In this document: one piece after another, positions 32,599 through 41,046 of the stretch | Numbering within the stretch: position 1 is the stretch's first letter | How the letters are laid out: the number at the start of each line of letters is the position of its first letter | The notes under the pieces: generated by a model | Seen by the model: the letters and a program-made list of their open reading frames with translations, nothing else | What the model was told of the DNA's origin: nothing | Databases searched by the model: none | Made by a program: the position numbers and the translations under genes | From: JAQVSH01 sp964451605 | GTDB lineage: Bacteria > Bacteroidota > Bacteroidia > Bacteroidales > UBA4181 | Assembly: GCA_964451605.1 (NCBI GenBank) | Contig: CAYVJA010000001.1 | Coordinates: 1-64,000, forward strand | Direction of reading: 5' to 3' | Length of the DNA: 64,000 bases

Positions 32599-34440
32599 AT
32601 GAAACAGTTTATCAAAATATTACAACGATTTTTACCCCCCTACAAGCGCTATCTGTTTCTGAGCGTAGGGTTCAACCTGCTTTCGGCTGTTTTGAATGTC
32701 TTCCAGTTTGCCTTTATTATGCCCATTCTGGAGATTCTCTTTAAACTCGAGACCAAGAGCTATGCTTATATCTCCTTTTCCGACGCCCCGGCTACTTTAC
32801 AGGGTATGGCCGAGGTCCTCAAGAATAACTTTTATTGGTATTTCACGCAATTGATTGATAAGAGGGGCGAAGAATATACCCTTCTGCTGCTGGGGATCGT
32901 TTTGGTATTCATGACCCTCCTAAAAACCGGAACCTACTACCTGGGGTCGTTTTTTGTGATTCCCATCCGTACAGGGGTTGTTCGCGACATTCGTAACCGG
33001 CTTTACCACAAAATCTTATCACTCCCTCTCAGTTTCTTCTCAGAAGAACGTAAGGGCGATATTATTGCAAGAATGTCGGGCGATGTGAACGAAGTGGAAA
33101 CTTCTGTGATGAGTTCGCTCGATATGCTCTTCAAAAATCCCGTATTGATTCTGATCTATCTCATCACCATGTTGCTGATCAGTTGGCAACTCACAATCTT
33201 TGTTCTGCTCCTTTTGCCAATCAGCGGATATCTGATGGGTACGGTGGGTAAAAAACTCAAGAAGAAGTCGTTAGTCGGACAACAACAGTGGTCGAATCTT
33301 ATGTCGCAGACCGAAGAGACTTTGGGGGGATTGCGTATTGTAAAGGCTTTCAATGCCCAAAGCAAAATGATGGCCCGATTTCGCCAAACCAACGAGAAGT
33401 TTCGCCGGACCACCAACCGTATTAATCGACGTCAACATTTGGCTCACCCCATGAGCGAGTTTTTGGGGACAGCCACCATTGCCGTTGTGCTCTGGTATGG
33501 CGGCTCGTTGATTTTAGGCGATAATGCCACGATTTCTGCTTCGCTCTTTATCTATTACCTGGTGGTATTTTACAGCATCCTGAATCCCGCCAAGGAGTTC
33601 TCGAAAGCCACCTACGCCATTCAAAAAGGATTGGCTTCGATGGAACGAATCGATAAAGTTTTGTTGGCCGAAAACACGCTTCCCGAACCGGAGAATCCGA
33701 TTCGTCTGGAACAATTCAATGGTCAGATCGAGTTTAGGAATGTATGGTTTAAATATCAGAACGATTGGGTTTTAAAGAACATTAATCTGACCATTCCCAA
33801 AGGAAAAACAGTGGCGCTGGTGGGGCAATCGGGTTCGGGTAAATCTACGCTTGTCGACCTCCTGTCCCGCTATTACGACACCACCGAGGGGGCAATCCTG
33901 ATTGACGGCACTGATGTCAGGCAAATTGTTTCGTCCGATTTGCGAGCCATTATGGGTAATGTGAATCAAGAGGCCATTCTGTTCAATGACACCTTCTATA
34001 ATAACATTGCTTTCGGAGTGGATAAGACTACGCTTACTCAGGTAGAAGAGGCTGCACGCATTGCGAATGCCCATGAATTCATTGCTGCAACCGAATTAGG
34101 CTATGAATCGCTGGTTGGCGACAGGGGAGGAAAACTATCCGGAGGACAAAGACAGAGAATCAGTATTGCCCGTGCTGTCTTAAAAAATCCGCCTATTCTG
34201 ATCCTCGACGAGGCCACTTCGGCGCTCGATACCGAATCGGAACGCCTGGTTCAGGATGCACTCGACAATCTGATGCAAAACCGCACCACGATTGCAATAG
34301 CCCACAGATTGAGCACCATTCGGAAAGCCGATCTGATTTGCGTACTGCATGAAGGCGAAATCGTAGAGCGGGGAGGTCACGAAGAGCTGCTGGCACGAAA
34401 CGGCATTTACAAGAAGCTGTGGGAGATGCAGGCCTTTTAA
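32599..34440 (+). CDS. ABC exporter, fused permease and ATPase (MsbA-like)
   Basis: Half-transporter of 613 residues: six membrane segments in the first ~330 residues, then an ATPase with Walker A GQSGSGKST, signature LSGGQRQRISIARA, Walker B ILILDEATSALD and the H-loop AHRLST. Long insertions between the first helices (DAPATLQGMAEVLKNN) are typical of the Bacteroidota MsbA-like type. It is likely a lipid or hydrophobic-compound exporter in the inner membrane. Its stop overlaps the convergent peptidase gene by 4 bp. Confidence 0.9.
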   Translation: MKQFIKILQRFLPPYKRYLFLSVGFNLLSAVLNVFQFAFIMPILEILFKLETKSYAYISFSDAPATLQGMAEVLKNNFYWYFTQLIDKRGEEYTLLLLGIVLVFMTLLKTGTYYLGSFFVIPIRTGVVRDIRNRLYHKILSLPLSFFSEERKGDIIARMSGDVNEVETSVMSSLDMLFKNPVLILIYLITMLLISWQLTIFVLLLLPISGYLMGTVGKKLKKKSLVGQQQWSNLMSQTEETLGGLRIVKAFNAQSKMMARFRQTNEKFRRTTNRINRRQHLAHPMSEFLGTATIAVVLWYGGSLILGDNATISASLFIYYLVVFYSILNPAKEFSKATYAIQKGLASMERIDKVLLAENTLPEPENPIRLEQFNGQIEFRNVWFKYQNDWVLKNINLTIPKGKTVALVGQSGSGKSTLVDLLSRYYDTTEGAILIDGTDVRQIVSSDLRAIMGNVNQEAILFNDTFYNNIAFGVDKTTLTQVEEAARIANAHEFIAATELGYESLVGDRGGKLSGGQRQRISIARAVLKNPPILILDEATSALDTESERLVQDALDNLMQNRTTIAIAHRLSTIRKADLICVLHEGEIVERGGHEELLARNGIYKKLWEMQAF

Positions 34441-35618
34441 CTTTGGGCTATCTGTTGAAGTAGCGTTACCAGTAAGCGGTAAAACTTCTCCACACTGGCA
34501 ATATGCAACCGCTCATCGGGCGAGTGGACATCACGTAGGGTCGGGCCAAAAGAGATCATATCGAGGGTTGGATACTTCTCCAGAAACAGCCCGCATTCCA
34601 GCCCGGCATGAATCGCCCTGACTTTTGGATCTTGTCCGAACAGTGTCCGGTAACTCGATTGGGTCAGGGTTAACAGCTGCGAAGAGGGGTTGGGCTCCCA
34701 TCCGGGATACCCTTCGCCGGAAGAAGCCACCGCTCCCCCCATTTCAAAGAGACTCCGGATGCGGGCTGCCATCTCTCTCTTGTCCTTCTCAATAAAACTG
34801 CGCTGGCTTGTGGCTACCAGAAAACGGAGAGGCTCCTCCATTTTTACAGAGGCCAGATTGGTTGAGGTCTCAACCGTATTTTCCATAGTCTGACTCCAGG
34901 CGATTACGCCATTCGGGCATCCGGCCAACGACTCCAATAATCCCCTGGCTGTATCGGGATCAGCTACCACCGAAGGGGTGGGTTCATCGGTGATTTGCCA
35001 TGTCAGGCCCGGATCGTCCGGCAACAAAGAGGCCTCACGTGCAAAATAATCGGTAAGAAACGATTCTGCAACGCCCGCTTTCCCCTGGTCAGTGACAATA
35101 ACCGCACCCGCCTCGCGGGGAATGGCATTTCGAAGATTACCGCCCTCAAAGCGTGCCAAAGCAAAAGGAGTCCGCGAAAAAAGGGCCAAAAGAGCCGAAC
35201 TGAGAATCCGGACAGCGTTACCCCGCCCCCTGTGGATATCATCGCCCGAATGGCCTCCCTTCAGCCCGGAAAGGGCAATCCGGACAGCCTTATACGAGGG
35301 GTTAACCACAACAGGCAAAGCCGTAAAGGCGGCTGTGGTATCTACACCACCGGCGCAACCGATAAAGAGTTCTCCTTCATCTTCCGAGTCGAGGTTCAAT
35401 AATATGCGTCCTGTGAAAAAATCGGGCTTGAGGTTGATTGCTCCGGTCATTCCTGATTCCTCATCAACGGTAAAGAGGCACTCGATCCGTCCGCATTGAA
35501 GGTTTGGATCTGTCAGCACAGCCATCTGTGCCGCGATGCCTATACCATCATCAGCGCCAAGTGTTGTGCCGCTGGCGGTTACCCACTTTCCGTCAATAAC
35601 CGGTATAATAGGATCCTC
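34437..35618 (-). CDS. pepD: PepD-type aminoacyl-histidine dipeptidase, copy B (5' end lost in assembly gap)
   Basis: The C-terminal 393 residues of an M20C zinc dipeptidase, open from the gap edge to the stop. It contains metal and catalytic blocks GTTLGADDGIG, FTVDEESGMTGA, LNLDSEDEGE and HAGLECG. About 95 N-terminal residues are missing. These blocks partly repeat those at the end of the fragment across the gap, so this is a second, different pepD gene and not the continuation of the first. The enzyme hydrolyses dipeptides such as Xaa-His in the cytoplasm. Confidence 0.85.
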   Translation of the reverse strand, partial: EDPIIPVIDGKWVTASGTTLGADDGIGIAAQMAVLTDPNLQCGRIECLFTVDEESGMTGAINLKPDFFTGRILLNLDSEDEGELFIGCAGGVDTTAAFTALPVVVNPSYKAVRIALSGLKGGHSGDDIHRGRGNAVRILSSALLALFSRTPFALARFEGGNLRNAIPREAGAVIVTDQGKAGVAESFLTDYFAREASLLPDDPGLTWQITDEPTPSVVADPDTARGLLESLAGCPNGVIAWSQTMENTVETSTNLASVKMEEPLRFLVATSQRSFIEKDKREMAARIRSLFEMGGAVASSGEGYPGWEPNPSSQLLTLTQSSYRTLFGQDPKVRAIHAGLECGLFLEKYPTLDMISFGPTLRDVHSPDERLHIASVEKFYRLLVTLLQQIAQS

Positions 35619-35628
35619 NNNNNNNNNN
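35619..35628. other. Assembly gap (10 N) between two pepD paralogues
   Basis: Ten N of nominal length. Flanking protein sequences overlap in the family alignment by about 70 residues at about 60% identity by my count, so at least roughly 1.2 kb is missing. Confidence 0.95.
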
Positions 35629-36139
35629 CTTCCGAATCCAGATTAATGAGCATTGACGCCGATAAGAAATTGCCGGACAGCGCAAATGCACCGGTAAGGC
35701 CCGACTCTTCATCTACGGTAAACAGCGCCTCCAGGGCACCGTGGATTGCCTCTTTATCAGCGAGAACAGCCAAAATTGCAGCCATTCCGATTCCATCGTC
35801 GGCACCCAGCGTGGTTCCATGCGCTTTTACCCAATCACCTTCGATCCGGGGAACAATAGGCTGAGAAAAAAAGTCATGATCTACATAACTGTGCTTTTCA
35901 CACACCATATCCACATGTGCCTGCAACGCAACCACAGGCGAATTTTCGTATCCGGGAGTTACCGGTTTATTAATACGCAGATTTCCGGCAGCATCTCTCT
36001 GGCAGGAGAGACCCTGTTTTCCGGCAAATTCCGTGAGCCATTGCACAATGGCATCTTCATGTTTCGAAGGTCGGGGAGTGGCGCAGATTTCGCCAAAATA
36101 TTGCCAGACAGCTTTCGGTTGGAGTTGAGATAGTGACAT
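35629..36139 (-). CDS. pepD: PepD-type aminoacyl-histidine dipeptidase, copy A (3' end lost in assembly gap)
   Basis: The N-terminal 170 residues of an M20C dipeptidase, starting MSLSQLQPKAVWQYF. It includes the first zinc motif HVDMVCEK, the bridging-Asp motif GTTLGADDGIG, and the catalytic and metal Glu pair in FTVDEESGLTGA, ending LINLDSE at the gap. It is not continuous with copy B: the GADDG and DEESG motifs each occur again on the other side. It starts 109 bp from the divergent gdhA. Confidence 0.85.
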
Positions 36140-36248
36140 AGCGTTTGAAATGATTCTCTATTGCAAAGGTCGGCATTTATTCACTCACAGGGCGAATCTC
36201 AACCATTTTTTATGTAGGTTTGTGATAGGGTAACCATTGGATTCTGCT

Positions 36249-37586
36249 ATGAATGTAGATAAGATTATGTTGGGCCTGGAGCGCAGGAATCCGGGTGAGA
36301 TTGAGTTCTTTCAGGCCGTTCGTGAGGTGCTGGAGTCGATTGAGGATGTGTATAATGAAAATCCGCAATTCGAATCGGCAAATGTAATCGAACGGCTGAT
36401 CGAACCGGACAGGGTCTTTCTTTTCAAGATACCCTGGATTGACGATGATGGAGTAGTGCATGTAAATCGCGGCTACAGAATTCAGTTTAACAATGCCATC
36501 GGGCCCTATAAAGGGGGATTGCGTTTTCACCCGAATGTCAATTTAAGCGTACTCAAATTTCTTGCATTTGTACAGATACTAAAAAACAGCCTTACCAGTC
36601 TTCCTCTTGGGGGAGCTATGGGAGGAGCCGATTTTGATCCCAAAGGAAAATCACCGAATGAGATTATGCGTTTCTGTCAGGGGTATATGCTGGAATTATG
36701 GAAATTGATTGGTCCGCAAACCGATGTTCCCGGTGGTGATATCGGTGTGGGTACTCGCGAAATCGGATACCTCTACGGAATGTACAAAAAGTTGTCGGGC
36801 GAGCACAACGGGGTTCTTACAGGGAAAGGGCTCTCGTGGGGAGGAAGTCTGATTCGTCAGGAAGCGCCCGGTTTCGGAGGTGTCTATTTTGTCCGGGAGG
36901 TGTTGCGCCGACAAAACGATACACTCGAAGGGAAAACCATTGCGATGTCGGGTTTTGGAACCGTTGCCTGGGGAGTAGCCAAGAAGGCTGCCGAACTGGG
37001 TGCCAAAGTAGTTACTATTTCCGGTCCTGATGGTTATATATATGATCCGGAGGGTATTACAGGCGAAAAGATAGACTATATGCTCGAGCTTCGTGCCAGT
37101 AACGAAGATATCGTGAAACCCTTTTCGTACGAATTTCCCACTGCCGAATATCATCCGGATAAAAAACCCTGGGACGTACCCTGCGATATTGCCATGCCCT
37201 GCGCCACGCAAAACGAACTCAACGAAGAGGATGCTGCCAGATTGCTGGCTAACGGATGTGGATTTATTTGCGAACTTGCCAATATGCCCTGCACCTCCGA
37301 AGCCATCTCTCTGTTTCAGCGAAATGGCGTAATCTTTGTGCCGGGGAAGGCAGCCAATGCCGGCGGTGTTGCCGTTTCCGGTCTGGAAATGACCCAGAAC
37401 GCAATGAAGTTGAGCTGGTCGCACTCCGAAATTGATGCCCATTTAAGCCGAATCATGAAAGAGATTCACGATGCCTGCGTGAAATTCGGACTTCGTACCG
37501 ATGGGTCGGTAGATTACCTGCGAGGTGCAAACGTTTCCGGATTTCTGAAAATTGCGGGAGCCATGGTCGATCACGGCGTGATTTAG
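36249..37586 (+). CDS. gdhA: Glutamate dehydrogenase family protein lacking the catalytic lysine
   Basis: A 445-residue member of the hexameric glutamate dehydrogenase family from ATG 36249. The fold is complete: IGPYKGGLRFHP, the KGLSWGGS region, the Rossmann FGTVAWG block, and the PGKAANAGGVAVSGLEM end. However, the lysine of the GGxKGG motif, which polarises the substrate in this family, is Met124 here (GGAMGGAD; ATG codon at 36618). Other normally fixed positions also differ: FLGFEQ is FLAFVQ, PAGDIG is PGGDIG and the EATGYG/ESTGFG block is EAPGFG. The usual activity (2-oxoglutarate plus ammonia to glutamate) is therefore doubtful. A TAGGTTTG box at 36215-36222 may drive it. Confidence 0.9.
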   Translation: MNVDKIMLGLERRNPGEIEFFQAVREVLESIEDVYNENPQFESANVIERLIEPDRVFLFKIPWIDDDGVVHVNRGYRIQFNNAIGPYKGGLRFHPNVNLSVLKFLAFVQILKNSLTSLPLGGAMGGADFDPKGKSPNEIMRFCQGYMLELWKLIGPQTDVPGGDIGVGTREIGYLYGMYKKLSGEHNGVLTGKGLSWGGSLIRQEAPGFGGVYFVREVLRRQNDTLEGKTIAMSGFGTVAWGVAKKAAELGAKVVTISGPDGYIYDPEGITGEKIDYMLELRASNEDIVKPFSYEFPTAEYHPDKKPWDVPCDIAMPCATQNELNEEDAARLLANGCGFICELANMPCTSEAISLFQRNGVIFVPGKAANAGGVAVSGLEMTQNAMKLSWSHSEIDAHLSRIMKEIHDACVKFGLRTDGSVDYLRGANVSGFLKIAGAMVDHGVI

Positions 37587-38493
37587 TTCATCGAATCCGG
37601 ATGCTGTTCATCCCGCGTATATAGCGCGAGCAATTGCTGAAATTCCCTTTCTCTGTTCGGCATTCGACGCAACTTGTAGAGCCTTTCCAGTTGTCGGATC
37701 AGAAGTTCAATCATAACCGGAAAGGGGGTAGGTTCAAAAAGGAGAGGACGGGGCTCAATTCGATGGCTCTCCATAAAACGCTGAATTTCAGATTTCTCTA
37801 ATACAATACCTCTACGGAGAGGGTAGATGTAGAAGAGCACATTGGGAGCGGCAGTGGGAGCAACCAACTCTTCGGTATCGATATAGGCCAGAAGAAAAGC
37901 ACCACCCGGCAAGACGACCGATTTCAGAGGAATATTGAGCCGATGAGCCAGAGTTTGATAAATAATCCCGATAAGCAGTTCGTCTCCTTTTTTTCGCTCC
38001 AGCACCCTGTGCAGAAAAAAATCATCAGGATGTCTGTGGGCGTCAGATTCCCCTGCATCAAGTATTTGCCAAAAAAGATGCGATTCAGAATTAACGTTTT
38101 TTCGATAGCGGTCTGTCCCGAATGGGTCTCAATCCATAAATCGGACATGATTCGTTCTATTCGTTCGGCAATAGATTGAAACGAGATTTCGGGAAAAACC
38201 ACTTTGCTCACCAGCCAGGCACCGGTCAGTGCATCGGGCGGAACGCTTTTTTTCCATGCCAGCAGCTCTTCTGCAATGAGATCAATCCGGATAGACGAGA
38301 TGATTTGGCCAATCTTTTCATGCTGTTCAATCGATTCGGCCATGTTTTGCTGTAACTCAAGAAACCCAAGAATAGGTTTACCTTCCAGTAACAACTTATC
38401 GAACACCACTTTGCCCACACGAGGATCGGGATCGTCGAGTAAAGCAAGCATCGCTTTCCAACTGCTTTCCTGTTGAGTAGTTGTCCTGTCCAT
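37583..38493 (-). pseudogene. SirB1/transglutaminase-like family protein with a -1 frameshift
   Basis: Two overlapping frames together encode one protein of about 303 residues. The first (from ATG 38493) gives a helical N-terminal half opening MDRTTTQQESSWKAM. The second, ending at 37583, gives the Transglut_core2 part (LHRVLERKKGDELLIGIIYQ ... NIPLKSVVLPGG) and a TPR-like tail (LERLYKLRRMPNREREF). They join in the family alignment only if reading slips back one base on the seven-T run at 38015-38021 (coding strand U UUU UUC). The cause could be a homopolymer indel in the assembly, real decay, or programmed frameshifting. The 3' end overlaps the gdhA stop. Confidence 0.75.
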
Positions 38494-38565
38494 AGGTCGG
38501 AAGAAACCGTTCTTTCTGCAAAGATAGGCAAATAAATATACGTACTTTTGCAAAAACAGATCATC

Positions 38566-39588
38566 ATGGAGGCACTTCTCGGGCTCACATTAGCCGATCT
38601 TCAGGCACTTTGCAGAGAACGGAATTATCCCGGATACACCGCCCGTCAGTTGGCTGATTGGCTTTATAAAAAGCAGGTAACAGAAATCGATGCCATGACC
38701 AATCTTTCGACGACAGTCCGGAAAGAGTTGTCTTCGACATACCATGTAGGCAGAAACGCACCGGAAAACGTGATGATTTCGTCCGATGGAACCAAAAAAT
38801 ATCTTTTCCCTGCCGGAACCACCCATTGTGTCGAGAGTGCATGGATTCCCTCTGCCAACCGAAATACTCTTTGCGTTTCATCACAGGTGGGATGTCGCAT
38901 GGGTTGCAGCTTTTGCATGACAGCCCGTCAGGGATTCCAGAAACACCTTCCGGCAGGTGAGATTATCAACCAAATTTCCAGTCTGCCCGAACGGGATGGA
39001 TTGACCAATGTGGTCTATATGGGCATGGGCGAACCACTCGATAACCCGGATGCCGTTATGAAAAGCCTGGAGATACTCACAGCCGACTGGGGATTTGGTT
39101 GGTCGCCCTCCCGGATAACCGTATCGACCATCGGAGTGATTCCCGCCCTTACCCGATTTTTACGAGAAAGCCGATGCCACCTGGCCATCAGTCTTCATTC
39201 GCCTTTTAGCGAGGAGCGACGCGCGCTGATGCCTATGCAGAAAGCCTATCCTTTAGAGGAGCTGATGCCTTTGTTGCGGTCGTTCGATTTTGGGCTACAA
39301 AGAAGGATCTCTTTCGAATACATACTCTTCGGTGGCGTTAACGATACGCCCAGGCATGCAAAAGCGGTTGCATCGCTGCTCAAAGGAATGAACGCCCGGG
39401 TGAATCTGATCCATTTTCATCCTATCCCCGATTCGACACTGGTGCCGGCACAGGAGAAAGAGATGCTGGCATTTCAAAAAACGCTTACTGATAACAGGAT
39501 TATAGCCACTATCCGCTCATCGAGAGGACTCGATATTATGGCTGCCTGCGGTATGTTATCTACAAAACATGCATTGAAGCAGGGTTAG
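38566..39588 (+). CDS. rlmN: Dual-specificity 23S rRNA/tRNA adenine C2-methyltransferase RlmN
   Basis: Radical-SAM methyltransferase of 340 residues. The cluster motif is CRMGCSFC, SAM binding uses GMGEPLDN, and the C-terminal catalytic cysteine is in AACGMLS. It methylates A2503 of 23S rRNA and A37 of several tRNAs. ATG 38566 is preceded by TACTTTTG at 38543-38550, a likely -7 box, which rules out the in-frame TTG at 38548. Its stop overlaps the convergent XRE gene by 4 bp. Confidence 0.95.
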   Translation: MEALLGLTLADLQALCRERNYPGYTARQLADWLYKKQVTEIDAMTNLSTTVRKELSSTYHVGRNAPENVMISSDGTKKYLFPAGTTHCVESAWIPSANRNTLCVSSQVGCRMGCSFCMTARQGFQKHLPAGEIINQISSLPERDGLTNVVYMGMGEPLDNPDAVMKSLEILTADWGFGWSPSRITVSTIGVIPALTRFLRESRCHLAISLHSPFSEERRALMPMQKAYPLEELMPLLRSFDFGLQRRISFEYILFGGVNDTPRHAKAVASLLKGMNARVNLIHFHPIPDSTLVPAQEKEMLAFQKTLTDNRIIATIRSSRGLDIMAACGMLSTKHALKQG

Positions 39589-39920
39589 CCTTTACGCTCT
39601 TTCGGGGGAGCCATCGCCTTTAACAAGCCGTTTAACTCTTTGGTCAGGCTGTCGATCTGTTTATGCAGATTACTGTTACTATCGGAATAGCCGGCAGGGT
39701 TGGAAGAAAGCGAATCTTTTACATTTGTTTCGTTGTCGTCAAACCAAAATGTGATAGGGAGCTGCAGAATCCGCGAAATAGACTCCAACACCTCCACTCG
39801 CATAGAGCGGTTTCGGATCATCTGATGAAATCCTTGCTCGCTAATGCCCAGGTCTTTGCAGAACTCTTTAATCTCTATGCCCCGTTGAGTCAATTCTAAT
39901 TTGATTTTCCCGTAATTCAT
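39585..39920 (-). CDS. XRE-family helix-turn-helix regulator
   Basis: A 111-residue protein from ATG 39920 (an in-frame start at 39935 adds five residues). The first ~60 residues are a lambda-repressor-like HTH (LTQRGIEIKEFCKDLGISEQ, then MIRNRSMRVEVLESISRIL). The rest ends in a short coiled-coil-like tail (NLHKQIDSLTKELNGLL), probably for dimerisation. The upstream DNA holds a palindrome and an inverted repeat beside a divergent promoter, suggesting that it regulates itself and the plus-strand transcript. Target and signal are unknown. Confidence 0.82.
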   Translation of the reverse strand: MNYGKIKLELTQRGIEIKEFCKDLGISEQGFHQMIRNRSMRVEVLESISRILQLPITFWFDDNETNVKDSLSSNPAGYSDSNSNLHKQIDSLTKELNGLLKAMAPPKERKG

Positions 39921-39939
39921 ACCTTTTGGCCTCAATAAC

Positions 39940-39977
39940 GAAATAATTTCATCATTTCTCTTGCGATAAACGAAATG
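39940..39977. promoter_or_regulatory. Candidate operator of the XRE regulator
   Basis: A perfect 11-bp palindrome (gaaataatttc, 39940-39950) is followed by inverted arms catttc (39953-39958) and gaaatg (39972-39977). They lie between the XRE start and the plus-strand promoter and share a GAAAT core. Confidence 0.4.
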
Positions 39978-39991
39978 GATATTTAGCTTTG
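39961..39991 (+). promoter_or_regulatory. Possible promoter reading toward the 40-kb gap
   Basis: TTG (39961-39963) and TAGCTTTG (39984-39991) are 20 bp apart. The downstream sequence has a short open frame from ATG 40019 that runs into the gap at 40092, so a gene may have been lost there. Confidence 0.4.
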
Positions 39992-40018
39992 TTGCATTAA
40001 GCTACGAATTATTGCAGG

Positions 40019-40323
40019 ATGTTCAAAGGGGGAGAGCAAATTTGGCGTGAGAAACAATCCGGATTGCGAAAAGTATCCATGCACGAATTGGNNNNNNNNN
40101 NTTCTCGAAACCGGAATGGGATCGGCCATAGAAATTCACCGGCGATATGGGCGGAAACGATGTTCTTTGCCTGCCATTCGGCGAAATCTCGAACAAATGG
40201 TGGAAATGCGATGGCTGGCCAAGAGCAGGGTTCATCAACAATACTACTATCGCCTTATCCTGCCATCTTCCTTTTTCCCAGTCGCATCTCTTACCGATCC
40301 CGGGGTTCGAACCCGGGAATAGA
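40019..40323. other. Unexplained region around an assembly gap
   Basis: Between the XRE promoter and the rplT terminator lie about 300 bp with ten N at 40092-40101. Left of the gap a frame opens MFKGGEQIWREKQSG; right of it several frames are open (for example ETGMGSAIEIHRRYGRKR), but none is recognisable and I cannot choose a strand. A tRNA-like palindrome lies at its right edge. I see no confident gene. Confidence 0.5.
40299..40317 (-). repeat. Near-perfect palindrome resembling a tRNA T-arm
   Basis: On the minus strand CCGGG-TTCGAAC-CCCGG forms a perfect 5-bp stem with a canonical seven-base T-loop, followed by GATCGGTA where an acceptor strand would be. No D-arm or anticodon arm precedes it; the rplT terminator is only 7 bp away. 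It is a tRNA 3'-end fragment or a chance palindrome. Confidence 0.5.
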
Positions 40324-40356
40324 GAAAAAAAAAGGGTGACCTTGCGGCGCACCCTT
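40324..40356 (-). terminator. Rho-independent terminator of the thrS-infC-rpmI-rplT operon
   Basis: On the minus strand aagggtg pairs with caccctt around an 11-base loop and is followed by nine T residues, 26 bp after the rplT stop codon. Confidence 0.85.
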
Positions 40357-40382
40357 GAAATAAAGCATTACATAGAGAGATG

Positions 40383-40730
40383 TTACGATTTAACCGCTTT
40401 TACCACGGCTTCGAAAGCCTGAGGATGATTAAAAGCTAAATCGGCAAGGGCTTTACGATTAAGTGCAATCCCTTTTTTATTGAGTTTTCCCATGAATTCG
40501 GAATAGGAGATGTCGTAGGGACGGACAGCAGCGTTAATACGCTGAATCCACAAGGCCCGGAAGGTTCTCTTTTTAACGCGACGGTCGCGATAAGCGTATT
40601 GCAAACCCTTTTCGAGGGTGTTTTTTGCAACTGTCCAGACATTGCGGCGGGAGAGGAAGTTCCCTTTTGTTAAACGGAGCAGTTTTTTGCGACGTGCTCT
40701 TGATGCTACTGAATTTACTGATCTTGGCAT
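40383..40730 (-). CDS. rplT: 50S ribosomal protein L20 (bL20)
   Basis: Ribosomal protein of 115 residues: [20 protein letters not shown], then [21 protein letters not shown], both diagnostic. It binds 23S rRNA early in assembly. Last gene of the thrS-infC-rpmI-rplT cluster, 84 bp after rpmI, and followed by the terminator at 40324. Confidence 0.97.
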   Translation of the reverse strand: MPRSVNSVASRARRKKLLRLTKGNFLSRRNVWTVAKNTLEKGLQYAYRDRRVKKRTFRALWIQRINAAVRPYDISYSEFMGKLNKKGIALNRKALADLAFNHPQAFEAVVKAVKS

Positions 40731-40814
40731 AATGATTTGATTTTTGAATGATTAGCGGCCCGTCAGGCTCTTTTGGCTAAGGCATTCTGTGAATACTTAA
40801 ATAACGGCTAACAA

Positions 40815-41012
40815 CTATTTCATTGCCAGCATGTGTCTTACGCTCTTAAGGTCGGTATCTTTCACCAGACCGGAGGAGGCAAGAATCCTTTTTCTTTTGA
40901 TCGATTTTTTGGTCAGGATATGACTGTGAAAAGCGTGCTTGCGTTTCACTTTTCCTGTCCCGGTGAGCACGAATCTCTTCTTTGCTCCCGATGTTGTCTT
41001 CATTTTTGGCAT
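40815..41012 (-). CDS. rpmI: 50S ribosomal protein L35 (bL35)
   Basis: Ribosomal protein of 65 residues: [20 protein letters not shown] and the [12 protein letters not shown] block are diagnostic. It follows infC by 34 bp. I checked the 84-bp gap to rplT for an L20 autoregulatory pseudoknot but cannot support one by eye. Confidence 0.97.
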   Translation of the reverse strand: MPKMKTTSGAKKRFVLTGTGKVKRKHAFHSHILTKKSIKRKRILASSGLVKDTDLKSVRHMLAMK

Positions 41013-41046
41013 CTCTCTGATAAAATTTATTGGGGTTAATAAAATC

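Noticed and set aside
40260..40320. A complete tRNA gene on the minus strand
   Set aside because: Only the T-arm shape and a possible acceptor strand are present; the place for the D- and anticodon arms is taken by the rplT terminator.
40147..40422. 91-residue open frame on the plus strand (MGGNDVLCLPFGEISNKWW)
   Set aside because: It runs through the T-arm palindrome, the rplT terminator and the rplT coding end on the other strand. The PGFEPGNRE part is the usual false peptide of a T-arm.
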